This document shows positions 1 to 7,604 of a stretch of DNA of 32,181 nt, in pieces. The notes beneath the pieces are model-generated. The model saw nothing but the letters and a program-made list of their open reading frames with translations, was not told the origin of the DNA and did no database searches. The stretch's first letter is position 1. Each line of letters starts with the position of its first letter. Location: the NCBI GenBank assembly GCA_002778455.1, contig PFCD01000004.1, forward strand, positions 3,543 through 35,723, read 5' to 3'. The position numbers and the translations under genes are program-made. The stretch comes from Candidatus Micrarchaeota archaeon CG10_big_fil_rev_8_21_14_0_10_45_29 (GTDB taxonomy: Archaea; Micrarchaeota; Micrarchaeia; Anstonellales; Anstonellaceae).

Positions 1-348
1 GTTGGCAACGGCCCCTTTGCGGGAGAAGTTTCTGTTGAGGAAGCAGAGAAAGTCGGGATGCAGGAATATGGCACCGTTACAGGCAGGCCTCGCAGGACAA
101 ATCCTTCGCTTATTTGGGAGGAATTAAAGCTTTCCGCGCAAGTAAATTCTGCCTCATGCATCGCGCTCACTAAATTGGATGTAAAATTCCCCTCATGCGC
201 CGGCAAAAGAAAATTTGATGAGCTTCCTGAAGATGCCAAAGCATTTGTAAAAGAGGTGGAGGAAAGAGTTGGCGTGCCTGTGGGGCTTATCGGCACAGGG
301 GCGGATGCAAAAGATATTATAGACAGAAGGGAAGAGATAGGAATCTAA
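1..348 (+). CDS. purA: Adenylosuccinate synthetase, C-terminal part (5' end outside window)
   Basis: The frame is open from the first base and ends at a TAA, giving the last 115 residues of a protein whose start lies upstream of the window. PurA joins IMP and aspartate using GTP in AMP synthesis, in the cytosol. Visible family hallmarks are the segment EYGTVTGRPRR (IMP/aspartate-binding arginine loop) and the ALTKLDV stretch, whose TKLD is the guanine-recognition element. The end, with a VGVPVGLIGTG core, also fits the archaeal enzyme. The ATG inside the frame at base 58 is internal, not the start. The next gene is convergent, two bases away. Family assignment is firm; nothing can be said of the missing N-terminal P-loop. 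Confidence 0.9.
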   Translation, partial: VGNGPFAGEVSVEEAEKVGMQEYGTVTGRPRRTNPSLIWEELKLSAQVNSASCIALTKLDVKFPSCAGKRKFDELPEDAKAFVKEVEERVGVPVGLIGTGADAKDIIDRREEIGI

Positions 349-350
349 TC

Positions 351-740
351 CTATTTTCTTCTTGTATAAATAACAAGCAAAGCAAAAAGCCCAAGAAGCA
401 GGAGAAAATTCAATGCAAAATTTTGGTTTATGAATGCCAATGCCAGTGAAATTATCACTAAGAAGTTGAGAAATGCAATCCAACATGCAATTTTTACCAA
501 TATATTGGGCTTTGGAAACCTTGCCCTGCCAAGCTTTCTTTTTTTGAATTTTATTTTTTTATAATCCTTTTTCTTAACATAGAGGGGCGAGCCGTAATAG
601 CCGCATTTTTGGCATGTGAACACTCCGCTGATGATATCTGTCCCTTGCCATGCAAGCCAGTCACAAGAGGTAAAACTCACGGTGTTTGGAATAAGCCCGC
701 AATTTGGGCAAACCTGGATTTTTTCGCCATTATTAGCCAT
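351..740 (-). CDS. Zinc-ribbon protein with two C-terminal membrane helices
   Basis: A 129-residue protein of unknown function. Residues 11-50 contain CPNCG and, after a loop, CQKCG, a four-cysteine zinc ribbon. A very basic stretch follows (KKKDYKKIKFKKRKLGR). Two hydrophobic helices lie at about residues 80-100 and 105-125, and the protein ends in TRRK. The topology suggests a membrane-anchored protein with a cytoplasmic zinc ribbon. The chosen ATG lies about 28 nt downstream of a TATA-like GTTTATATC (764-772, read on minus), so the mRNA is probably leaderless. It is convergent with purA. The specific role cannot be told; such proteins are common and unassigned in archaea. Confidence 0.75.
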   Translation of the reverse strand: MANNGEKIQVCPNCGLIPNTVSFTSCDWLAWQGTDIISGVFTCQKCGYYGSPLYVKKKDYKKIKFKKRKLGRARFPKPNILVKIACWIAFLNFLVIISLALAFINQNFALNFLLLLGLFALLVIYTRRK

Positions 741-749
741 ATGATATAG
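737..749 (-). promoter_or_regulatory. Start-site element shared with the promoter at 6437-6449
   Basis: CCATATGATATAG (plus strand) occurs here and identically at 6437-6449. In both places it sits about 14-16 nt downstream of a TTTATA box on the minus strand, where transcription should begin. Here the element includes the start codon itself. A shared initiator or operator is possible, but chance cannot be excluded. Confidence 0.35.
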
Positions 750-814
750 AGTATGCTCGAGGCGATATAAACATTTGCCTTAAATTTGTTTTGTATCCAA
801 ATAATACCCTAAAT

Positions 815-886
815 GCCCCTGTAGCTCAGCGGTAGATCGCGTCCTTGGTAAGGACGAGGCCGCGGGTTCGATTCCCGCCGGGGGCT
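815..886 (+). tRNA. tRNA-Thr (anticodon GGT)
   Basis: A full cloverleaf is visible without an intron. The acceptor GCCCCTG (815-821) pairs with CGGGGGC (879-885); T886 is the discriminator. The anticodon stem is CGTCC/GGACG around loop TTGGTAA, anticodon GGT at 847-849, so it decodes ACC/ACT threonine codons. The T arm is GCGGG-TTCGATT-CCCGC. CCA is not encoded. The D stem GCTC/GATC has one C-T mismatch (825/837). An A/T-rich TTAAATTT at about 780-788 is a plausible TATA box 26 nt upstream. Confidence 0.95.
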
Positions 887-904
887 TACTCTAGGATAAG
901 CGTC

Positions 905-1867
905 TTATGCCAGAAATGGCTGCAAAAAGTTAAGCAAATAGCCGGTAAATATTATCGCAAGCGCGGTGATTGCAAAAAAGATAAGTATTAGCTGCAATTT
1001 CATGGCGCGCCTTAGCATTACCGCCTCAGGAATGCTTAGCGCCGCGGTTGCCATCATAAAAGCCAAAGCCGTGCCTAATGGCACCCCTTTCTCAAATAAT
1101 ACTAAAGCTATTGGCACTATTGCGGCGCAGCTTCCATATATGGGCACTCCCAGCAAAGTTGCAATAGGCACTGCCAAAACTCCGCTGCTATTAATTAATT
1201 CCTGAATTAATTCGTTTGGCACAAAGTTGTGAATCAGCGCCCCTATCCCCACCCCTGCAAGCACCCAGAGCCATATTTTTTTTGTGATTGAGGATGCCTC
1301 TTCAAAGCCGAAGAGAAGGCGGTGCCTGATGGTTTTGTATTTTCTCTCTTTTGCCAGTTTTGAATTTGAGGAAATCAGATCCTTTACCAAATATTTCTCA
1401 AGCTTCATTTTTCCCAATACCATGCCTGAGAAAACTCCTATTAAAATTCCGCTTACCACATAGGCGGCGGTGATTTTCCAGCCAAAAAAGCCAAGCATCA
1501 ATATTACCAAATACTCATTTACCAGGGGAGAGGTGATAAGAAAAGAAAATGTTACCCCCAAAGGCACCCCTGCCTCCAAAAATCCCAAAAAGATTGGAAT
1601 TGAGGAGCAGGAGCAAAAAGGGGTTATGGCGCCGAATATGGAGGCTGCGAAGTTTGCAACTCCCCTCTTTTTGCCGCTAAGCAATTTTTTGATTTTTCTT
1701 TGCGGCAAATAGGTGCGCAAAAAGCCGATTGCAAAAATCATGAAAAAGAGAAGTAAGAGGATTTTCACGGAATCATAGATAAAAAAATTCAAAGACTGCA
1801 CTAATGCCGAGGAGGAGTCAAGCCCGAATATGCTATAAAGCATCCAGTCAACTATTTCTTGCAGCAT
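905..1867 (-). CDS. Polytopic permease of the ArsP / DUF318 (UPF0718) family
   Basis: A 320-residue integral membrane protein with about eight hydrophobic helices. The diagnostic motif is [18 protein letters not shown] near residue 82, followed by [14 protein letters not shown]; a second half-repeat has [18 protein letters not shown] and [16 protein letters not shown]. This inverted duplication is typical of PF03773 permeases. The best-known members (ArsP, YraQ relatives) export trivalent organoarsenicals or are linked to heavy-metal resistance; the substrate here is not shown by sequence. It is preceded, 29 nt away and co-oriented, by a tiny Cys-rich protein gene that probably shares its transcript. 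The stop lies 19 nt from the convergent tRNA-Thr. Family call is firm, substrate is inference. Confidence 0.85.
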   Translation of the reverse strand: MLQEIVDWMLYSIFGLDSSSALVQSLNFFIYDSVKILLLLFFMIFAIGFLRTYLPQRKIKKLLSGKKRGVANFAASIFGAITPFCSCSSIPIFLGFLEAGVPLGVTFSFLITSPLVNEYLVILMLGFFGWKITAAYVVSGILIGVFSGMVLGKMKLEKYLVKDLISSNSKLAKERKYKTIRHRLLFGFEEASSITKKIWLWVLAGVGIGALIHNFVPNELIQELINSSGVLAVPIATLLGVPIYGSCAAIVPIALVLFEKGVPLGTALAFMMATAALSIPEAVMLRRAMKLQLILIFFAITALAIIFTGYLLNFLQPFLA

Positions 1868-1896
1868 AAAATATCATCTTTGTTTCCAGCCAGCGC

Positions 1897-2013
1897 TTAC
1901 TTGCAGCATGAATCATTATTTTTGTTGCATTTGCATTCCTTGGACTTTTTCTCAAGCTTTTTGTCAAGTTCGCCGAATAAATTTTCAAAAAAACCTTTTT
2001 TCTTCTCAGCCAT
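1897..2013 (-). CDS. 38-residue cysteine-rich peptide, likely permease partner
   Basis: A short open frame encodes 38 residues beginning MAEKKKGFFENLF, continuing with a charged amphipathic helix (GELDKKLEKKSKE) and ending with CKCNKNNDSCCK. The CxC and terminal CC give four cysteines in eleven residues, a plausible soft-metal or zinc site. Support for translation: GGTG lies 6 nt before the ATG (reading CCGGTGTTAATATG), and a TATA-like TTTATAAATTTATA is a little further upstream. The stop is 29 nt before the permease start, so both are probably one operon. A metal-chaperone or regulatory role for the permease is inference. No named family recognised. Confidence 0.65.
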   Translation of the reverse strand: MAEKKKGFFENLFGELDKKLEKKSKECKCNKNNDSCCK

Positions 2014-2059
2014 ATTAACACCGGATATAAATTTATAAAAAATTAAAAAAAGAAAAAAA

Positions 2060-2356
2060 TTAGCATTTGCATATTTTATTGTATACCCATGCCACCAAAT
2101 AGCCGCCTATAAAGCCGTCAACAAAGCCGTATGCCAGCCCGATCAATGAACCCATAAGCCCCGGCCCTGTGCCAAGGTATGTTTCATTTATTATGGACAT
2201 AAACGTGGGTGAGTATCCGGTTGCCGAGAGCATGCTCATCACAAACACAGCAATTGCCCAAATCAGCCCTATTGATAGCCCCAGGCATTTTGGGCAAAGC
2301 ATTGAGCCGCAGCATGATGCCATTGCGGATGCTTTTGCCTTTTTTCTTTTTGCCAA
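2060..2356 (-). CDS. Small holin-like membrane protein with Cys-containing N-terminus
   Basis: A 98-residue protein. Residues 1-25 are basic and contain CC and CPKC. Two membrane segments follow, about 27-47 (LSIGLIWAIAVFVMSML) and 65-92 (MGSLIGLAYGFVDGFIGGYLVAWVYN). The LIGLAYGFVDGFIGG block with a terminal AWVYNK is the pattern of a widespread small membrane family usually labelled 'bacteriophage holin' in archaea and bacteria, despite no phage context. I chose a TTG start at 2356 because a strong AGAGGTGG ribosome site sits 5 nt before it; a GTG nine bases upstream lies inside that site. Function unknown; the protein ends KICKC. Confidence 0.7.
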   Translation of the reverse strand: MAKRKKAKASAMASCCGSMLCPKCLGLSIGLIWAIAVFVMSMLSATGYSPTFMSIINETYLGTGPGLMGSLIGLAYGFVDGFIGGYLVAWVYNKICKC

Positions 2357-2490
2357 ACAAACCACCTCTGTAAAAAAAGGGGCGGGATGTTTTTTAACCT
2401 GCCTTTGCCCATGATTTTTGAAAAATAACCTGATGGGTGCTGGGAGGAGGAGGCAGATAAGAATAATAATGTTGCCAATTAAATAATAAT

Positions 2491-3513
2491 ATGAAGAAAA
2501 CAGCTATTTGTGAATTTATCGCGGCAGGAGAGCATTCCCCGAAAATACCTAACAAAGCCCAAAGATTGATTGCATCCGGCTTTGGAGGCAGGCTTCCGAC
2601 AATTTTAGAGGCAAAGGAGCTTGCAGAAAAGATAATTGATAGCGCCCCCAGAGAAAACCGCCATAAGCTGAATATTTTGTATACTTTTGACGCTCCCGAA
2701 GGCTTTGCTACCGGCAGGTTGATGCTTGATTCATATTGCAATGAGATAATAATGATTGCAAACAGGCTGCCCGGCTCAACCGGAGAGGACATCACCGCAA
2801 ACTACCATTATCTTGGGACAAGCACAAAAATTTTATTGCCAGCATCCGGATACAGGAAATTTTTCTCAAAAAGGGAGTTTGGGGCTGAGAGCATGGCAGA
2901 TGGGAATAAGGTTTGCCTGATAAATCCGTCAGAAATAGAATACTCGGGCAGAGAGTTTGTGATACATATTCAAAACATGTCTTTTGAGCGCGTTGGCAGG
3001 CTTCCTTTAGAGCAGTGCGCCCATGAGATGCGGGCGCCTGATTGGTATTCGCACGGAAAAGCGGTTTCTGTTAAAAAAGAGCTGATGCTTGATAGCAAAA
3101 ATCCCAAATCAGAGAACTTGTTTGACATTCTGCCGATAAAACTTAGCGTTCATGTAGACGCTTCGGGCGAGCCGGAAAAATGCGGGTATGAAATTTGCAA
3201 GGAGAATTGGGATGATGGATTGTTTATGGACTTTAAAATTGCCTTGAATTTTGGCGCGGATGGCATTGGCGGGATAATAGAAAAGCTTGAGAAGATAAGC
3301 GATATAATAAAGAAGAAAACTGAGTTGCGCAAAGAGAGAGAGCATGAGAAAATGCTAAAAGAGATTGAACAGATGCAGGAGGGAACACAGATGCAGAATA
3401 TTGGTGATCCGTCCGTGAGAATTTTGAATAATCTTGCACTAACGCAAATATATGCAAATTGGAGAATAAACAAAATGGACCCGATTGGCACAGGGTTTAT
3501 GCCAAGAGGATAA
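2491..3513 (+). CDS. Uncharacterised protein with C-terminal coiled coil
   Basis: A 340-residue soluble protein that I do not recognise. No signal peptide or membrane segment. Residues 1-250 look like a mixed alpha/beta fold with no clear catalytic motif. Residues 252-300 are rich in K, E and I (IIEKLEKISDIIKKKTELRKEREHEK), strongly predicted coiled coil, followed by a short Met/Gln-rich linker and a conserved-looking end. The ATG follows an A/T-rich leader (AATTAAATAATAATATG) with no Shine-Dalgarno, consistent with a leaderless start. Codon use matches neighbours. Convergent with a small membrane-protein gene 17 bases away. Real coding is likely from length and composition; function cannot be inferred. 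Confidence 0.7.
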   Translation: MKKTAICEFIAAGEHSPKIPNKAQRLIASGFGGRLPTILEAKELAEKIIDSAPRENRHKLNILYTFDAPEGFATGRLMLDSYCNEIIMIANRLPGSTGEDITANYHYLGTSTKILLPASGYRKFFSKREFGAESMADGNKVCLINPSEIEYSGREFVIHIQNMSFERVGRLPLEQCAHEMRAPDWYSHGKAVSVKKELMLDSKNPKSENLFDILPIKLSVHVDASGEPEKCGYEICKENWDDGLFMDFKIALNFGADGIGGIIEKLEKISDIIKKKTELRKEREHEKMLKEIEQMQEGTQMQNIGDPSVRILNNLALTQIYANWRINKMDPIGTGFMPRG

Positions 3514-3530
3514 AAATAGTTTTGCAAAGA

Positions 3531-3746
3531 TTATTTTTTTTGGGCTTTGGCAGTTTCTGCCTCGGGCTTTCGCGAAGGGGTTGCATCATTTACCAAGCTG
3601 ATTTCCCTTATTTGCGCCAACACTATCAGAACTAAGGCGGCCACCATCCGGATTACCCTGTCCTGATTGTCAAGAAGCACGGCCAGGCAGAATGCCATAA
3701 AGAAAAGCAAAACCCACCTTAGGGGAAGCGAGGTGAAAATTTTCAT
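3531..3746 (-). CDS. Small membrane protein, 71 residues
   Basis: The protein starts MKIFTSLPLRWVLLFFMAF and has two hydrophobic helices (about 9-26 and 32-47) separated by the polar turn DNQDRVIR. The C-terminal 22 residues are hydrophilic and lysine/alanine rich (KPEAETAKAQKK), so both termini probably face the cytoplasm. There is no recognisable family. A weak purine-rich stretch precedes the ATG. It sits tail-to-tail with the preceding coiled-coil protein gene. Could be a small membrane subunit or a regulator; the call rests on hydrophobic pattern alone. Confidence 0.5.
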   Translation of the reverse strand: MKIFTSLPLRWVLLFFMAFCLAVLLDNQDRVIRMVAALVLIVLAQIREISLVNDATPSRKPEAETAKAQKK

Positions 3747-3899
3747 AAATATCTTTTTTCCAGCATATCGGCTAAAGCCGCACCCTTGTTAAAGCAGATA
3801 AGGGGGGCGAAATCTTAAAAAAGAAGCATGAATGCAACATAATAGGCAGCCATAAACCCAGGGTTAGCTGTTGCCGGAAAAAACAGGGGGCTGAAAAAT

Positions 3900-5066
3900 A
3901 TGGTGCAAAAAAAATTCCTATTCATAACCGTATTGCTTGCAATGCTTGCAATCCCTTTTGCTGCAACAGATGTTGAGCTAAAAGCGCAGGCAATAAATTA
4001 CACCTTAAAGCAGGCGATAGAGCTTGAGGAGGCGCCTTTGCTTGATAATTTTTTCTCAAATGATTCGCAGGAATATGTTATTGCATATATTGACAGGAAT
4101 CCTGCGTTTTTGCTAAACCTTCTAAAAGTTGATGGAAACTATACGGCAATAATAGTTGATGACAACCAGAGAATAGCAGAGGTTATACAGCGAAGGTATG
4201 ACCAGCAAATAGCTGCAGGAAATGAGGAAGTGCCTTTGCGGGAGCAGCTGCACGAATATGTCCTTATTTTCAACTCCTCGAGGTATTTTGGTGAGGAAAA
4301 ATATAATATGCTTCTTGGGCTTGGCAACAGCACCTGCACAGGCATTGAGGAATGCGGCTTCTTTTGCATAAAATCCTCTGTTTGCAACTTTGCCCATCAA
4401 ATGGACGGGGACGAGCTTCTTTATGCAATGATAACATATTCCACAGGAAAAGAGAATATTGAAAAAATAATGGAGGCTGAAAATGCGCTTTATGCCGCCT
4501 CAGCGGAGAAAACCGACATACAGATAATTGATGCGTATGGGGAGATTTTGCAGCAGCTTAATAATGAAATTTCTCAGATGAAAAACAGCAGCATACTAAA
4601 GGGAACAAGCAGCATCTACTCCGGCGAAATCGGCTATGATGAGGGTGCGCTTGTGGATGCCAACAGCAGAATCGTTATTGCGCTCACCCCGGCGCAGATG
4701 GCGCAGAGCAAGGATGAGATGATAGCGCAAATACAGCAGATAACCGCATTGCATGCTCCAAAAATTCAAGAGCCTGAAGAAGAGGAGGTGCAAAATGTTA
4801 CTGAGGAGATTTTTCCAATAATAAATGAAAGCGTTGCGGCGCAGGAAGAGGAGAATGTAACTGCTCCGCTGGCTCCTGTAAAAGAGGCAAGCGCAAACGG
4901 GGCGGATGAATTTATGCAAAATGCTGCATTTGTTTTGGTTGCACTTCTTATAATTGCGGCAGGAATAACTTTGCTTAAAATTGGCAGAAAGGGCGGCAAA
5001 AAAGGGCTTGAGCACCATAAGGCAAGGCACAAGAAGCAGGTTTACAGCCTTGAGGATTTGGTTTAA
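3900..5066 (+). CDS. Secreted protein anchored by a C-terminal membrane helix
   Basis: A 388-residue protein of unknown function. Residues 1-22 are a signal peptide (K-rich start, hydrophobic core ending PFAATD). The extracellular domain, about 23-285, is helical with several NxS/T sites and four clustered cysteines (CTGIEECGFFCIKSSVC near 142-158) that could form disulfides. An acidic, proline-containing linker runs about 285-335 (EPEEEEVQNVTEE). A membrane helix lies near 340-360 (AAFVLVALLIIAAGITLL), and a basic cytoplasmic tail follows (KIGRKGGKKGLEHHKARHKK). The layout is signal, ectodomain, acidic stalk, helix, basic tail, as seen in lineage-specific archaeal envelope proteins. No enzyme motif seen. 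Confidence 0.7.
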   Translation: MVQKKFLFITVLLAMLAIPFAATDVELKAQAINYTLKQAIELEEAPLLDNFFSNDSQEYVIAYIDRNPAFLLNLLKVDGNYTAIIVDDNQRIAEVIQRRYDQQIAAGNEEVPLREQLHEYVLIFNSSRYFGEEKYNMLLGLGNSTCTGIEECGFFCIKSSVCNFAHQMDGDELLYAMITYSTGKENIEKIMEAENALYAASAEKTDIQIIDAYGEILQQLNNEISQMKNSSILKGTSSIYSGEIGYDEGALVDANSRIVIALTPAQMAQSKDEMIAQIQQITALHAPKIQEPEEEEVQNVTEEIFPIINESVAAQEEENVTAPLAPVKEASANGADEFMQNAAFVLVALLIIAAGITLLKIGRKGGKKGLEHHKARHKKQVYSLEDLV

Positions 5067-5088
5067 AATAAAAAATCCTTGAAAAAAA

Positions 5089-5715
5089 TCATTCCCGCGC
5101 GACTCCCTCTATTGCCTTAAGGGTTATTGAAAAAAACCCTTCCCCTAATTTTTTCATGGGCACAGATGCCTCAAAAGAGAATGGAACCATTATTTTTGCA
5201 ATTTCAAAAAGAGGGGAATGGGAAGCTGTTAAGGATGCGCTTCCCTCCTTGAAAAAAGTTTGCAAATCCTCATAAGTATCAAGCCGCTCGTCAATGCGCG
5301 ATGGGATTCCTGCATTTGAATACGCAAGCTGGGATGCCATCCTTGCAGCCTCTCCCGCGCCGGAAGCGAGGGCGCGATGCATGCGCGACCAGCAAAGCAT
5401 TGTGCCATAAAATTGGGCATCAAGCGCAGATGAGCCAAATTCATGCATTTTGGAAGAAAGTTTTGCCTCAAAAAGAGATGCTGCGGGAATATTTTCTTTT
5501 TTATTATAAAGAAAAAGGATTTCCTGCTTTGATGCAAGAAGCCCTTTTTCATCATTAATTAAAGAGAGGCGAAAATAAGAGTTTGCAAGGCGGGAAATTG
5601 CGCCCTCAATTATTGTTGAGCGCAAGGAAACTCCCATTCCTCCTTGGGTTTTTTGCAAAAGCCCCTCCTCTATCCATGAGGGATGCTGGCGCCTTAGCAA
5701 AGCTTGCCTGTCCAT
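5089..5715 (-). CDS. Uncharacterised mostly helical protein
   Basis: A 208-residue soluble protein starting MDRQALLRRQHPSW. It looks mostly alpha-helical, with leucine/alanine-rich segments at about 35-60, 80-130 and 165-200, and has no signal peptide, membrane helix or known catalytic motif. A TATA-like TTTATATA lies about 26 nt before the ATG (plus strand AGGAGATATATAAACT, 5728-5745), so a leaderless transcript is plausible. It is convergent with the secreted protein gene, 22 bases apart. I do not recognise it; coding is supported by length and an isolated position with no longer competing frame. Confidence 0.65.
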   Translation of the reverse strand: MDRQALLRRQHPSWIEEGLLQKTQGGMGVSLRSTIIEGAISRLANSYFRLSLINDEKGLLASKQEILFLYNKKENIPAASLFEAKLSSKMHEFGSSALDAQFYGTMLCWSRMHRALASGAGEAARMASQLAYSNAGIPSRIDERLDTYEDLQTFFKEGSASLTASHSPLFEIAKIMVPFSFEASVPMKKLGEGFFSITLKAIEGVARE

Positions 5716-5773
5716 AAAAAAGAGAAGGAAAGGAGATATATAAACTATAGCAATTCAGAGAGGCGTTTTAGTT

Positions 5774-6421
5774 TTAAGCTTGCATTCCTTTTTCAAAAGG
5801 CACCGCTAAGCGTGACTCTAAATGATTATCTGTTGCATAGATGCGGCGGCTTCCGCCAGAGGTAGCTCCGAACCATATCATGCCAAAAGCAGGTTCATCC
5901 GAAATATGGGCACTTATTTGCATATCACCGTTGTCGGCAAACAACCCGCGATAGCTCTTCGGAATTTTGAATTGGCTAATTTTCCCATTGAATATGAATT
6001 GCATTTCATATGCCTCCCCCAAGGCATCCAAGGTTAGAATCTGACTGCCTGTTTTTAGGTTTATGAGTTTGAGGTAGTCAGTGTCTCCAGATGTTTCTGG
6101 CTTGCAAATAAGCATGTTACCAGAGTTTCCAGTATGCTCCCCGTTTAGGTTGAAAACGGCGGTCCTTGTTTTTCCCAGATAATAAAATTCTTTTTCTATT
6201 GGCTTTCCAAATGCCCTGCCTTCTTTCTCAACAGCAAAACCCATTCCACTAAACCAAGTAAGAGCATTCCTCTCCTCTTTACCCAAGGGAATTAAGTTTT
6301 CTTTTGAATCTTTGATAAGGAGCATTTTGTCGAAAAATGGATCTAACACCATCGGAGTTTTTTTAGAGTTCATCCTAACGATTGCTTCAAACTGAGTAAG
6401 ATTTTTCTTTACAACTGTCAT
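5774..6421 (-). CDS. Uncharacterised beta-rich protein
   Basis: A 215-residue soluble protein starting MTVVKKNLTQFEAIVRM. Alternating hydrophobic residues and many G/N turns suggest an all-beta fold (KEFYYLGKTRTAVFNLNG, GMIWFGATSGGSRRIYAT). No membrane segment or recognisable motif. The ATG is set by a strong GAGGTG five nt upstream. Further up lie a 13-bp element shared with another promoter (6437-6449) and a TATA-like ATTTATATAC (6461-6470). Codon use is somewhat less G/C-biased than in neighbours, which may hint at later acquisition, but this is a weak impression. Function unknown. Confidence 0.65.
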   Translation of the reverse strand: MTVVKKNLTQFEAIVRMNSKKTPMVLDPFFDKMLLIKDSKENLIPLGKEERNALTWFSGMGFAVEKEGRAFGKPIEKEFYYLGKTRTAVFNLNGEHTGNSGNMLICKPETSGDTDYLKLINLKTGSQILTLDALGEAYEMQFIFNGKISQFKIPKSYRGLFADNGDMQISAHISDEPAFGMIWFGATSGGSRRIYATDNHLESRLAVPFEKGMQA

Positions 6422-6436
6422 AAATACACCTCTTAA

Positions 6437-6449
6437 CCATATGATATAG
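6437..6449 (-). promoter_or_regulatory. Second copy of the CCATATGATATAG start-site element
   Basis: Identical to 737-749 and similarly placed 14 nt downstream of a minus-strand TTTATA box (6461-6470), which is where transcription should begin. Here a proper GAGGTG ribosome site and the start codon follow, so this gene is leadered, unlike the other copy. Confidence 0.35.
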
Positions 6450-6524
6450 TGTTAGAAGATGTATATAAATGTATCTATTAGGATAGAAGCCCCTGAAATA
6501 AAGATTCCCGCAACTGGTAGATAT

Positions 6525-7469
6525 TCACTTAAGCTTTTTCTCAAGGTTGAAAAACATGTCATCCACTATTTTCTCAAGAGAGTATTCATGCTTCCAGCCC
6601 CAGTCATTTCGCGCCGCCGAATCATCTATGCTATTTGGCCATGAGTCGGCAATTTTTTGCCTCTCGTCTGGGGAATAAGTGCATTCAAAGGCAGGCATTT
6701 TGCGCTTTTTTATGTCATCTGCCAATTCCTTTGCGCTAAAGCTCAAGGCGGTAATATTGTAGCTTGTGCGCACGCTTAATTTGGATGCGTCCGCGTCCAT
6801 AAGCTCCATTATTGCGCGTATGGCGTCCGGCATATACATCATGGGCAAAATTGTATCCTCGCGCACAAAGCAATCGTATTTTCCTTTTGTTATGGCATCG
6901 TAAAATATTGCGACAGCATAGTCGGTTGTGCCCCCTCCCGGAGGGGTTTTCCATGATAGAAGCCCGGGGTAGCGCATGCTGCGCACGTCTACTCCGAATT
7001 TGTGAAAATAGTAATTGCACAAAAGCTCCCCCGCAACCTTTGTTACGCCATACATTGTGTTTGGCTCAAGCACTGTGCGCTGGGGGGTGTTGTCGCGAGG
7101 GGTGGTGGGGCCGAAGGCGGCAATTGAGGAGGGCCAAAATACTTTTATTTTTTGCTCTTTTGCAATGTCAAGCACGTGTTTTAGGCTGTTCATGTTTACA
7201 TTATATGCAAGATTTGGGTTTTTCTCACCCGTTGCCGAGAGGATTCCTACAAGGTGGAAAATTTGCGAAATTTCCTCTTTTTTAACAAGGGCTTCGAGCT
7301 TTTCCTTATTTGTTGCATCCATTATTTCAAATGGCCCGTCCGCGATTGCTTCTGCGGGGGGGCGCAAGTCAAGCCCCACCACATTTTCTTTGCCATGCTT
7401 TTCCCGCAATAAGGAAATAAGCTCTGAGCCGATTTGCCCGTTTGCGCCTGTAATTAACATTTTAGCCAT
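6525..7469 (-). CDS. L-threonine 3-dehydrogenase, short-chain (SDR) type
   Basis: A 314-residue extended SDR enzyme that oxidises L-threonine to 2-amino-3-oxobutyrate with NAD+. The N-terminal Rossmann motif is GANGQIG (8-14). The catalytic Tyr140-xxx-Lys144 pair is in NTMYGVTKVAGE, with serines 114-115 in WPSSIAAFGP. The blocks SIAAFGPTTPRDNTPQ, MRYPGLLSWKTPPGGGTTDYA and MYMPDAIRA are those of the GalE-like threonine dehydrogenases, which separates it from general sugar epimerases. The start is set by AAGGTGG four nt before the ATG. No 2-amino-3-ketobutyrate CoA ligase gene is adjacent. A sugar-epimerase label would be the likely misannotation. Confidence 0.85.
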   Translation of the reverse strand: MAKMLITGANGQIGSELISLLREKHGKENVVGLDLRPPAEAIADGPFEIMDATNKEKLEALVKKEEISQIFHLVGILSATGEKNPNLAYNVNMNSLKHVLDIAKEQKIKVFWPSSIAAFGPTTPRDNTPQRTVLEPNTMYGVTKVAGELLCNYYFHKFGVDVRSMRYPGLLSWKTPPGGGTTDYAVAIFYDAITKGKYDCFVREDTILPMMYMPDAIRAIMELMDADASKLSVRTSYNITALSFSAKELADDIKKRKMPAFECTYSPDERQKIADSWPNSIDDSAARNDWGWKHEYSLEKIVDDMFFNLEKKLK

Positions 7470-7604
7470 TTTACCACCTTGAGAAGATGTAAAATATTTG
7501 CAAAAGATAAGTTAAATAAACCAACGTCAGCCTGCCTAAGAATTTACGGCAAAAGGCGAAAAATGAGAAGATGCTGCAAAAAAGAATTAAAATGCTAAAA
7601 AATT

